Origin: RFSX01 sp965248155
Lineage (GTDB): Bacteria > Bacteroidota > Bacteroidia > Chitinophagales > Saprospiraceae
Length of the DNA: 64,000 nucleotides
Direction of reading: 5' to 3'
Assembly: GCA_965248155.1 (NCBI GenBank)
Contig: CBDFIO010000002.1
Location: 186,001 to 250,000 of the forward strand
This document shows positions 10,395-18,800 of this stretch, in pieces; position 1 is the first letter of the stretch, and every line of letters begins with the position of its first letter. Below the pieces are notes generated by a model, which worked only from the letters and a program-made list of their open reading frames with translations, ran no database searches and was not told where the DNA came from. A program made the position numbers and the translations under genes.

Positions 10395-10509
10395 ATAAAA
10401 ATATCTTAAACCTTCCAGTACCTAATCCTCGCCCTCTTCTATTTCGAGGAAATCCATATGATCGTTGTTTTCTTCTGTACATAGTTTAAATCTTTATATG
10501 GATTTGATA

Positions 10510-10791
10510 CTAAGACACAAATTGCCCAACAAATAATATCAACATTAAAAGAAACCCAACTCTGATCGAGTAATCGATATCAGGAATAACTTTTACAATC
10601 CAACAAATAATTACTACTGGAATACTTGCTACTGTTACTGCAAAAAATGGATATGCCAAGGTTTGTACCAGATACAAGAGAGTCCCTTGGAAATCCCATG
10701 TATCGGTATGATGGTAAGGATTTATAATAATAGCCATAATGATCATGAGGATCAATAAAAACCAACTACTCCATTCAGTTCGAAAATCCAT
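10510..10791 (-). CDS. Small integral membrane protein of unknown function
   Basis: The 93-aa protein is almost entirely hydrophobic. Three membrane segments are visible: SSWFLLILMIIMAIIINPY, the LAYPFFAVTVASIPVVIICW block, and VGFLLMLILFVGQFVS at the end. There is no recognisable family motif. It lies just upstream of the M48 gene's original start on the same strand, 27 bases apart, so the two may once have been co-transcribed. A shorter overlapping frame in this stretch is a shadow. Confidence 0.6.
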   Translation of the reverse strand: MDFRTEWSSWFLLILMIIMAIIINPYHHTDTWDFQGTLLYLVQTLAYPFFAVTVASIPVVIICWIVKVIPDIDYSIRVGFLLMLILFVGQFVS

Positions 10792-10874
10792 TTATTCTAT
10801 ATTATAAATAAAAATAATAAACGATTTCTGATGCGCATATAAAAACGCATTCTCTTATGCTACAGAAGTAATAT

Positions 10875-12353
10875 TTAGATCTTATAACCTATTGTTAAAA
10901 TAATTTTTGAAACACTGGTTTCATTGTTTATTAGAGGAGTTCTATCTGCTTCTAAAACTCTGTAGGGGATATATCCTTCACTATAATCTCTAAACTGGTA
11001 TGCTAAATCCAAGAATACACGATCAGCTCTAAAACCGGCTCCAAGGGCGTATATTTTATCATACTCTCCTCCCCCATCAATAAAATATGGTGAGCCAATT
11101 AATGACATACCTCCTCTTAGACGAATCTTTTCAAAAGCGAGTTCAGCACCCAAATTGAAGTTATATGTAGATTGCAACTGTGTATCTATATCACCATTGA
11201 TTTCTCTTTCAAAATCAATTTCTGAAGGGTCATTCGAATACGCAGAAAAATTAAAACTATTGGCGGTATAGTTGATATATTGAACATCTAGATTTATAAA
11301 ACCTTTTATATCACCAGATCTTAACAAAGCTCCTATACTTCCTGTTAATTGCATAGGTGTCTTTAAGCGATACCTAAAGTTCCCGTCAGGAGAATCACTG
11401 GTTTCGTTAGAGAAATTACAAATATCACAATCATAATTTAATGAAGCATAGTAATGGTCGGTCATTCGAAAAAAGCTCGGGCTTTGATAAGCTAGGCCTA
11501 ATCGAATTGCATTTTCAATAGTATAATTAAGACCAAGTTTTAAGTTTATTCCGGTTCCTGATGTTGTTAATCTTTCAACATAACTCAAGTCATTAAATAT
11601 ATCAATGCTTCCATCTTCGTCAATTTCTTGATAAGTCTTATCTTCTTCAAAAGAAATAAAAGGGATTCCTATACCTACACCAAGAGATAAATTATTGTCA
11701 AATTTCCCACCCCATGCAATGACTAATTCATTAATTTTTCCGGATCGGGAAACATCCTGTTTCTTGAAAACATCTTGCAATGAATCAATATCAGATTCAT
11801 AATTATAATCTCCTTCGTCGTCAAATATTGCACCGGATTCAAAAGCTAAACCCGCCTCGAATGGGTCCAATTCATCACTGTCCAATCCATTTGCTAATTC
11901 TGTAAATCTCTCAATCAAAGTCCCTTGACTATAACCGGAAAAACCAAAATCTTGAGAATAATTATTGTATTGCTGTAATCCTATTGAAAGATTTGATGTC
12001 AAAAGATCTGACCCATTTGATTCTGCATGAAATACAATACCCAGATTTTCTAGATTCACTTCATAATTATGTTGACTGGATAGGGCTTGATTTCCAAATA
12101 TTGAATTGGTTTCTCCTGAATTCATCGAAAAACTAAACATCAGCTCACTTGACCTGTAATCTGCTAAGCCTGCAGGGTTCAAGCTCAACACTCCGAAATC
12201 ACCACCCATAGCACCGAATGATCCTCCGGCTCCCATAACTCTGGCTGTTCCTCCCGGTATCAAAGTAGAATATCGCACAGCTTCAGTAATAGATTGTGCA
12301 TTAATACTCAATGTAAAAAAGGAAATAAATAGGATAGTAAAGTATTTGTTCAT
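10875..12353 (-). CDS. OmpP1/FadL-like outer membrane protein
   Basis: I start at the Met of MNKYFTILFISFFTLSINAQ, a clean signal peptide; an upstream Met would prepend 18 charged residues. The mature N-terminus SITEAVRYSTLIPGGTARVMGAGGSFGAMGGDFGVLSLNPAGLADYRSSEL resembles the FadL hatch region, including the NPAGLA motif. The rest is alternating beta-strand sequence with repeated LGLAYQSP and NLSLGVGIGIPF segments, typical of the barrel. FadL-type proteins move hydrophobic compounds across the outer membrane; the substrate here is unknown. The last residue region (KIILTIGYKI) looks like a terminal barrel strand. It lies downstream of the low-complexity secreted gene and may be co-transcribed. 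Confidence 0.75.
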   Translation of the reverse strand: MNKYFTILFISFFTLSINAQSITEAVRYSTLIPGGTARVMGAGGSFGAMGGDFGVLSLNPAGLADYRSSELMFSFSMNSGETNSIFGNQALSSQHNYEVNLENLGIVFHAESNGSDLLTSNLSIGLQQYNNYSQDFGFSGYSQGTLIERFTELANGLDSDELDPFEAGLAFESGAIFDDEGDYNYESDIDSLQDVFKKQDVSRSGKINELVIAWGGKFDNNLSLGVGIGIPFISFEEDKTYQEIDEDGSIDIFNDLSYVERLTTSGTGINLKLGLNYTIENAIRLGLAYQSPSFFRMTDHYYASLNYDCDICNFSNETSDSPDGNFRYRLKTPMQLTGSIGALLRSGDIKGFINLDVQYINYTANSFNFSAYSNDPSEIDFEREINGDIDTQLQSTYNFNLGAELAFEKIRLRGGMSLIGSPYFIDGGGEYDKIYALGAGFRADRVFLDLAYQFRDYSEGYIPYRVLEADRTPLINNETSVSKIILTIGYKI

Positions 12354-12454
12354 ATCTAGGTCTTCTTTAATTAGGTCATAAAAAAGTTGGACAAGTTTCT
12401 CGTCCACCTCGTCTTCATCAAAAATTTATAATTTTCCTTGTATTTAAAATTTGT

Positions 12455-13702
12455 TTAACCCCCTCCTCTTCTGGAACTAGAACCTGAAGATCTATTACTT
12501 GAACTTGAACTTCGTGAAGAACTTCCAGATGATCCTCTGGAGCTTCCTCCTGAACTTTTAGGGCTATATCCAGATCTATTTGATGGTTTGGAATAACTAT
12601 TAGAATTTCTTGAGGAACTGCTCTTGCTTCTGGAATTAAAAGAATTACTTCTACTCGTACTGCTAGGTCTTCTGGAGTCAGATTTATTATAAGATCTATT
12701 TGATTGTCTTTCACTTTTCTTAGAATTCACTTTTGACCGAGATCTTTCAAGTGGACTTGTTCTTTCCTTCTTAGAACTATAGAGAGGACTTTTTCCTGCC
12801 TTTCTTGAGTTGCTTGAATTTTTTCTAACAGTTTGTGATTTATATAAAGGATTGGTTCCTTCTTTTCTGCTGTTCTTTGAAATTTTGTCTTTAGTACGTG
12901 ATTGATAAAGCGGACTCGTTCTCTCTTTCCTTGAAGATCTTTGACTTTGAGCCAGCTCTCTCTTAGAGCCCATATCATCAACATACACCCGATCTGCAAT
13001 ATCTGAATTGCGCGCAACTAATCTGGGAGTTCTCCTTTCTCCTTTTACTGAACTGCTTGTTGATCCTCCCCTTCTTGATCCATAATAAGTACCCTTTGGA
13101 TTATCGGTATTGTAAACATTCCCATTATTGTTGCCATTGTATCCTTGATTATAGTATCCACCATTGTAACCATTGTAACCATTGTAACCATTGTAACCAT
13201 TGTAAGCAACACAGGAATTATAGTAATTATTATATCTGTAATAAGGACGATATCTATTATAGTAATTATTAAATGGGTTCCAACTGTAATAAAATTGAAT
13301 AAAAGGGTTTCCAAATCCAATGGTTAAGCCACTGCCATAATAACCATAGGATCCATAATAGCTATGAGGATAATGATATGAATTATAGTAGGAATCAAAA
13401 GGATCATAATATGAATTACCACATGCAAATGAACTATAAAATCCAAAACTAGAATAGGGTCTTCTGAACCTTCTTATCCTGGAACTATAATATTCATCAT
13501 AGTCTGACCAATAATCATATTCATCATAATCCTCTTCATACCCATCTTCGTCATAATAACTATCATCATAATAATCACTGTCATCGGAATCATAATATGA
13601 TTCATTCTCTTCAGGATTATAATAGAGGTCATCAAATTGTGCCTGAACATAAGTTCCTATGAAGAGTAAGGCTATTATTGAAAGAATATTAATTTTTTTC
13701 AT
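12455..13702 (-). CDS. Low-complexity secreted protein (Tyr/Asp-rich then Ser/Arg-rich)
   Basis: The 415-aa protein has a signal peptide (MKKINILSIIALLFIGTYVQAQ). An acidic Tyr/Asp/Glu-rich stretch follows (about 24-75), then a Tyr/Asn/Gly-rich centre with a five-copy Tyr-Asn-Gly repeat. The basic Ser/Arg/Lys-rich tail has degenerate units such as KERTSPLYQSRTKDK and KEGTNPLYKSQT, and ends in a Ser-Arg-Gly run. I recall similar proteins beside proS and a FadL-like gene in other Bacteroidetes, sometimes misannotated. No enzymatic motif is present. Opposite charge on the two halves suggests self-association or binding of surface polymers, which is speculation. Alternative long frames here are low-complexity shadows. 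Confidence 0.7.
   Translation of the reverse strand: MKKINILSIIALLFIGTYVQAQFDDLYYNPEENESYYDSDDSDYYDDSYYDEDGYEEDYDEYDYWSDYDEYYSSRIRRFRRPYSSFGFYSSFACGNSYYDPFDSYYNSYHYPHSYYGSYGYYGSGLTIGFGNPFIQFYYSWNPFNNYYNRYRPYYRYNNYYNSCVAYNGYNGYNGYNGYNGGYYNQGYNGNNNGNVYNTDNPKGTYYGSRRGGSTSSSVKGERRTPRLVARNSDIADRVYVDDMGSKRELAQSQRSSRKERTSPLYQSRTKDKISKNSRKEGTNPLYKSQTVRKNSSNSRKAGKSPLYSSKKERTSPLERSRSKVNSKKSERQSNRSYNKSDSRRPSSTSRSNSFNSRSKSSSSRNSNSYSKPSNRSGYSPKSSGGSSRGSSGSSSRSSSSSNRSSGSSSRRGGG
13161..13205. repeat. Five-copy 9-bp tandem repeat (CCATTGTAA)
   Basis: Five perfect 9-bp units inside the low-complexity secreted gene, encoding the Tyr-Asn-Gly repeat. Unit length keeps the reading frame. Confidence 0.95.
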
Positions 13703-13996
13703 ATCACTAAAATTTCTTAATTCGAATTTATTGTAATTCTCTGACTCATTACGTTAAAACAAGCTTAAATATCGTATTAACACTAGTTAATTATTTTTAA
13801 CAACCAACATTTTGATTCCTATATATATAGACAAATAATATTCTAAAAGGATTCATAAACACATTCAATTATTACTTCTTTAACATTTTTTATAAAATGA
13901 AGTGCACAGGATACTGGACATTCGAAATGTCTTTGTCAAAGAAAAGTGCCATTTTTATATTTTTTAACAAGCTTCGAAAAGGATTTTTTATAAAAT

Positions 13997-15463
13997 ATGG
14001 CAAAGGAAATAACTTTAAGATCAGATAATTATTCTCAATGGTATAACGACATCGTTAAGAAAGCTGGCTTAGCAGACAATTCAGCAGTCAGAGGCTGTAT
14101 GGTGATAAAACCTCTAGGTTATGCTCTTTGGGAAAACATGAGAAATCAATTGGATAAGATGTTCAAAGATACCGGGCATGTAAATGCTTATTTCCCACTT
14201 TTTATACCAAAAAGTTTTTTAAGTAAAGAAGCTGAACATGTCGAAGGATTTGCAAAAGAATGTGCTGTAGTTACTCATCATAGATTGATGAATGACCCTA
14301 ACGGTAATGGAGTAATTGTAGATCCTAAAGCTAAGTTAGAAGAAGAATTGATCGTCCGCCCTACTTCAGAAACTATCATATGGAACACATATAAAGATTG
14401 GGTTCAATCTTATAGAGATTTACCAATACTAATAAATCAATGGGCCAATGTGGTTAGATGGGAAATGCGGACAAGACCTTTCATTAGAACTTCGGAATTC
14501 CTATGGCAAGAAGGTCACACTGCTCATGCAACTAAAGCGGAAGCACTTGCAGAAGCTGAACTGATTCATGAAGTCTATGCAAGATTTGCTGAAGACTATA
14601 TGGCTATGCCGGTAATCAAAGGAATTAAATCTGAAAGTGAACGCTTTGCCGGTGCGGTTGATACCTATACTATTGAAGCGCTCATGCAAGATAAAAAGGC
14701 ACTTCAATCCGGCACTTCTCATTTCTTAGGTCAGAATTTTGCTAAGGCTTTCGACGTAAAATTTGCAGATAGAAATAATAAAGAAGAATACGTTTGGGCA
14801 TCTTCATGGGGCGTGTCTACCAGGCTTATAGGTGGACTAATAATGACACATTCCGATGACGAAGGATTAATAATTCCACCTAAATTGGCACCAACTCAAG
14901 TTGTCATTGTACCAATACCAAAACCATCTGAAGAAATAGTCAAAGCTGCGAATCAAATTGCCGACCGATTAAAAGCCAATAACATTTCTGTAAAGATTGA
15001 TCTGGATGATCAAAAAAGACCAGGATTTAAATTCGCAAAATATGAAATGGAAGGCGTTCCTGTCAGAATGGGATTGGGTATGAGAGATCTTGAAAAAAAT
15101 CAAGTTGAAGTTGCAAGAAGAGATACTAAAGAAAAAACATTCGTGCCTTTAGAAGGTCTGGAAAATTATATCCATGACCTTTTAGAAGATATCCAAAATA
15201 ATCTGTTTAAAAGGGCTGTTGATTTCAGATCAGAACATACGAGTGAAGTAGATAATTTTGATGAATTCAAAGATGTCTTAGAATCAAAAGGAGGATTCAT
15301 AAAAGCGAATTGGGATGGTTCAGCTGAGACTGAAGCAAGGATAAAAGAGATGACAAAAGCTACAATTCGTTGTATTCCAAATGAGGGATCTGAACCCGAT
15401 GGACCTGATATCCTTTCTGGAGATGCTGGAAAACACAAAGTGATTTTTGCAAAAGCATACTAA
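13997..15463 (+). CDS. proS: Prolyl-tRNA synthetase (archaeal/eukaryotic-type)
   Basis: The 488-aa class II synthetase charges tRNA-Pro with proline. Motif 2 is visible as RWEMRTRPFIRTSEFLWQEG with the following HTAHAT, and motif 3 as SWGVSTRLIGGLIMTHSDDE. An anticodon-binding domain begins near QVVIVPIPKPSEE. The extra C-terminal domain (FKDVLESKGGFIKANWDGS to the terminal KAY) and the lack of an editing insertion place it in the archaeal/eukaryotic ProS type that is usual in Bacteroidetes. The start follows a short AT-rich leader. It diverges from the low-complexity gene with 294 bases between them. Confidence 0.96.
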   Translation: MAKEITLRSDNYSQWYNDIVKKAGLADNSAVRGCMVIKPLGYALWENMRNQLDKMFKDTGHVNAYFPLFIPKSFLSKEAEHVEGFAKECAVVTHHRLMNDPNGNGVIVDPKAKLEEELIVRPTSETIIWNTYKDWVQSYRDLPILINQWANVVRWEMRTRPFIRTSEFLWQEGHTAHATKAEALAEAELIHEVYARFAEDYMAMPVIKGIKSESERFAGAVDTYTIEALMQDKKALQSGTSHFLGQNFAKAFDVKFADRNNKEEYVWASSWGVSTRLIGGLIMTHSDDEGLIIPPKLAPTQVVIVPIPKPSEEIVKAANQIADRLKANNISVKIDLDDQKRPGFKFAKYEMEGVPVRMGLGMRDLEKNQVEVARRDTKEKTFVPLEGLENYIHDLLEDIQNNLFKRAVDFRSEHTSEVDNFDEFKDVLESKGGFIKANWDGSAETEARIKEMTKATIRCIPNEGSEPDGPDILSGDAGKHKVIFAKAY

Positions 15464-15622
15464 CTAAGTTTTACATTTCTGGTCCGGACTAAAGATCGGA
15501 TAGTTGACTTGGAATGCTCTGTCTAATACCCAATAGCTTAATGAATTTTCATATTGCTTATTAAGCAATCAAATTGTGATATTCAATAGCTGCAACTTTA
15601 AGCACAATATAAATATTTATAC

Positions 15623-15647
15623 AAAAAAAGGGCACCAAGCGGTGCCC
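15623..15647 (-). terminator. Orphan intrinsic terminator (end of candidate RNA)
   Basis: A perfect 7-bp GC-rich stem with a four-base loop, followed on the minus strand by seven T. On the plus strand the nearest T run is nine bases away, so it works best for minus-strand transcription. Confidence 0.8.
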
Positions 15648-15735
15648 TCCGAATCTTTTTGGTCACATACCATCTCTCAGGTGGTATTGAAGACGTAACC
15701 AAAGGATCTCATGAAGTAAACTGGGGCTAAATTAG
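15623..15735 (-). ncRNA. Candidate structured small RNA with intrinsic terminator
   Basis: Read on the minus strand, the region contains TTTGGTTAC paired with GTGACCAAA (nine positions, one G-T). These enclose ATACCA paired with TGGTAT around a CCTGAGAGA loop. After a short linker comes GGGCACC-gctt-GGTGCCC followed by seven T, a perfect intrinsic terminator. The giant gene A upstream has its own terminator at 15811-15843, so this terminator belongs to a separate short transcript or to read-through. No open frame fits. The 5' end is a guess; AT-rich DNA upstream could hold a promoter but no full consensus is present. Confidence 0.45.
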
Positions 15736-15810
15736 TAATTTATAATGACTTATAAATAGTTAAAATTATAATAAATGATTTTTTTAATATGTTTTAACAT
15801 ATTGATAAAC

Positions 15811-15843
15811 AAAAAAAAAGGCTGCTCAAATCAATGAACAGCC
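15811..15843 (-). terminator. Terminator of giant gene A
   Basis: Minus strand: GGCTGTTCA pairs with TGAGCAGCC (one G-T wobble), followed by nine T. It lies 25 bases past the stop codon at 15868. The flank CCTCAATTGATAA recurs beside the terminator of giant gene B, a relic of duplication. Confidence 0.88.
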
Positions 15844-15867
15844 TCAATTGATAATAAACCAAAATGA

Positions 15868-18800
15868 TTACTCAATCATCATCATATGTTGAGTTGCTGT
15901 ATGTTCTCTACTTTCTAACTTGTAATAGATCATTCCACTTATTCCCAAGTCTGTTCTGTTCACTCTGATCTCATTATATCCCTGCTCACTGTCCTTCTCT
16001 ATTACTGTCAGTACCTTTCCTGTTACATCGTAGAAACTGATTCTTACCTCTCCTCTCTGTGGTAATTCATATCCTATCATCGTATACTCACTGAATGGAT
16101 TCGGCTTATTCTGATATAATGCGAATCTTCCGCCCTCCTCTTTTCCTCTCATGTCTACTTGTACGATTTCTAAGCTTTCTCCTACATAAGCTTCTGCTGC
16201 AGTAACACTGGAGTTTACGCCTATCATATCTGATATTTGTCCACTCTCCTTAGCTCTCATTACCAGAGTAAATAAGTGTTCATCTGCTCCTCTTGCTTCC
16301 AGTGTATGATAACTCATCGTCACCTTATCTAGGAAACGCGCTACATTACCATTCTCTATGTCTTCACCTATTATCTCTACTAATTCGAATCCACTCATAT
16401 CCATCGTGAACTGATATCCGTATAGTCCTTCAACTCCACTTCTCATCTCGATCTCTATATCTTGTCCTAGTTCTACATATCTGTCTTCATATTTCATCTC
16501 CATCACTTGTCCAGATAGTTGATCTTCTCCTGCTTTCACGTTCGCTTTCACACTTCCATTCACATCTCCTATCTTAACGCCTATGAAGTCTTCTGTTGTC
16601 ATATCTCCATCCAAGTCATTGATCTGTAGATCGCTCTTGTATATCCATGGATTATCCACTGTCAATACTTGATCTGAATCTACCAATTTCCAACTTGCAT
16701 TGCTAGGCAATTCGCTGTATACTCCCAGAATCAATTTCCTTAACTCGATCATATCTATCGCTGTAATATCATCATCACTGTTGATATCTGCAGCAATCAT
16801 CTTATATGGACTAGACAATAACTCCTGTCCCAATATGTGTCTCTGAATCAACAATAGATCCAGGGTACTTACTCCATTAAGGTAGTCATCTGTCTTAGTT
16901 CCACTCACTTCGTAGTCATTGGACTCTTCTATACCATTGAATGCATATTCACCTTCTGTGTTTGTTGCATTGTAGTATGGATATTCCGGTGCATTACTCA
17001 TCAACTGTGTCATCACACCTTCTACTCCTGCTCCTTCTTCAGTTATTACCTGTCCTGCTATTCTTCCTTCTCCTACGCCCATGTTGTCGATCAATCTCAA
17101 GTTAACCAAACAGAAGTCTGCATTTCCACACTCATCCCATACATAGATCGGAATCTGTGCAAATCCACTAGCATCGGCATCATCCATAGTAAAGATCTTT
17201 CCTGCACTTCTTAAGCCCGGCTCCCATCTGTGAGCATCTCCATCAAAGTAGTCATCCTGATCCTGGTATTCACCAGTCTCTGGATCATAATACCAGAATG
17301 TCCCGTTGTACCATACCAAATCACTGCTTGAATCATACTCCGTATCATCTCTTCCCGGAGGTGCAACATCTGAGAATGTAAACCACAGATTGTCATTTGC
17401 AGTACAGTTGTCAAAACTTCCTACATTGAAATCTATTGCCCACAATTCTACTTGTCCGTTTCCACTCATTACTGCTGTACTTAAGTTCAAGCAGTATGGT
17501 GTCGGTGCTTTCTTGTCTGTAACCTGGAAGTATCTTACACTACTTACATTGTTTCCACATCCATCATATAATCTCCACACAGCTCTGTGCCATTGCTTCG
17601 ATGATGCAATTCCGTCCGGTAATGTAATTGTTGCCAATTCATCATTACCCGTAGGTGCTATATAATATGGATTCGGTGATCCATTTACCAATCTTGGTAA
17701 ATTCGTTCCAAAGTAGTAATCACTTGTCCAGTCTGAGTTCAAGTCTATTGTAACTTCCCACTTCAACCAGTCAGATCCACATGGTCCTTCATCATTACCA
17801 CTTCCACTCATCTGTACACCTGCACTGCTACATGTCACATCCACTCCAAAACATAGACTGTCTGCTACTGTTAATACAGGATCTTGTGTATCTATCAACT
17901 TGATAATCTGTGTGTAGTTATATCTTCCTCCAGCATTTGGATTCGTAGGATCATAAGTACACCAGTTGATGATGCTCCAGTGATTCAATACTTTCCAACA
18001 TGCTCCATCTTCAAAATTGAAGGAGGTATCACTCTCCATACTCACACCTACTAAGTTACATGTCGCAGGATTCCAGTATGGCTCTCCCGGATCAAATTGA
18101 TCACAATCAACTACCTGATCTGCAGGCCATGATATTGATGATGGATCAAATGCATCTATTGGTTCTATTACAAACCATTGTGTACATGATGAACAAGATT
18201 TGAATTGTCTTCTTACCGCTCCATATCCACAACTTGGATCATACGCCGGTACTTCTACTCCATCATATCTTGGATCATTGAAAAATCCATCATTTGGACC
18301 CTTTCTTCTAGGCTCTGTATCTTCTATTAATTCTTCAGGATCACACATAATATCTATTTCTCCACATGCCGAAAATACTCTTGGCAATCCCGTCATTGTA
18401 AAGTCATTGTAATCCATATCACATGTCAATACAAGATCCGGAGGACATGTTTGTGTCGTCGCTGACTTGTCTTCTAATCTTACTGTTGTCCATGCATAGT
18501 TTGTATTTCCATAGGCATCTCTTACTCTGAACTCTACATCTATCTCTACAAATGCTTGTCCGTCCAGATCTTCACAGCAGAACTTCACTGCGTCACCCCA
18601 CTCTAAATCTGCGAGATCACATACATCTCCTACTCTTCTTACTGCCATATCGATTCCAGTACATCCATCATAAGATCCATTGTCTACATCTACTGCAAAC
18701 AACTTCGCTATCCCTTGAAACTCATCTACCGGATTCCCAATATTTGTAAGACTCAATACGATAAACTCTTTTGTTACAGGTACTGGTGGTGTAAGATCTA

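Larger units (their letters stand above)
8590..10482 (-). pseudogene. M48-family metalloprotease, split near the N-terminus by an IS1595-family element
   Basis: The original start is the ATG at 10482 (MYRRKQRSYGFPRNRRGRG). It continues GTGRFKIFL to the insertion and resumes FLGLITFSYQAFKYF at 9348, a single N-terminal membrane anchor. Removing the element and one 10-bp duplication gives 279 codons in one frame. The rest holds the catalytic zinc motif HEIGHVIHRH, the third ligand region QELESDDWG and NAFALPGGQVFI, as in BepA/YfgC- or Oma1-like M48 proteases that degrade misfolded envelope proteins. The broken 3' part extends into the element as a 291-codon frame from 9465, so a product with an altered N-terminus may still be made. 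Confidence 0.85.
15464..15867. other. Intergenic interval between proS and giant protein A
   Basis: No protein gene. It holds a candidate structured RNA with its own terminator (15623-15735, minus strand) and the terminator of giant gene A. A weak hairpin around 15545-15575 (GCTTAAT with ATTAAGC) could end proS transcription but has no T run. Confidence 0.6.

Noticed and set aside
13161..13205. CRISPR-like short repeats
   Set aside because: Units are 9 bp, directly contiguous without spacers, and encode an in-frame Tyr-Asn-Gly repeat.
12727..13320. Several 90-codon frames overlapping the low-complexity secreted gene
   Set aside because: Repetitive codons keep alternative frames open; their products are low-complexity and lack signal or domain features.
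15623..15735. TPP riboswitch suggested by a CTGAGA loop on the minus strand
   Set aside because: The other conserved TPP elements (the GGGG start helix and the CTGAT-AATACC region) are absent, and no thiamine gene lies downstream.
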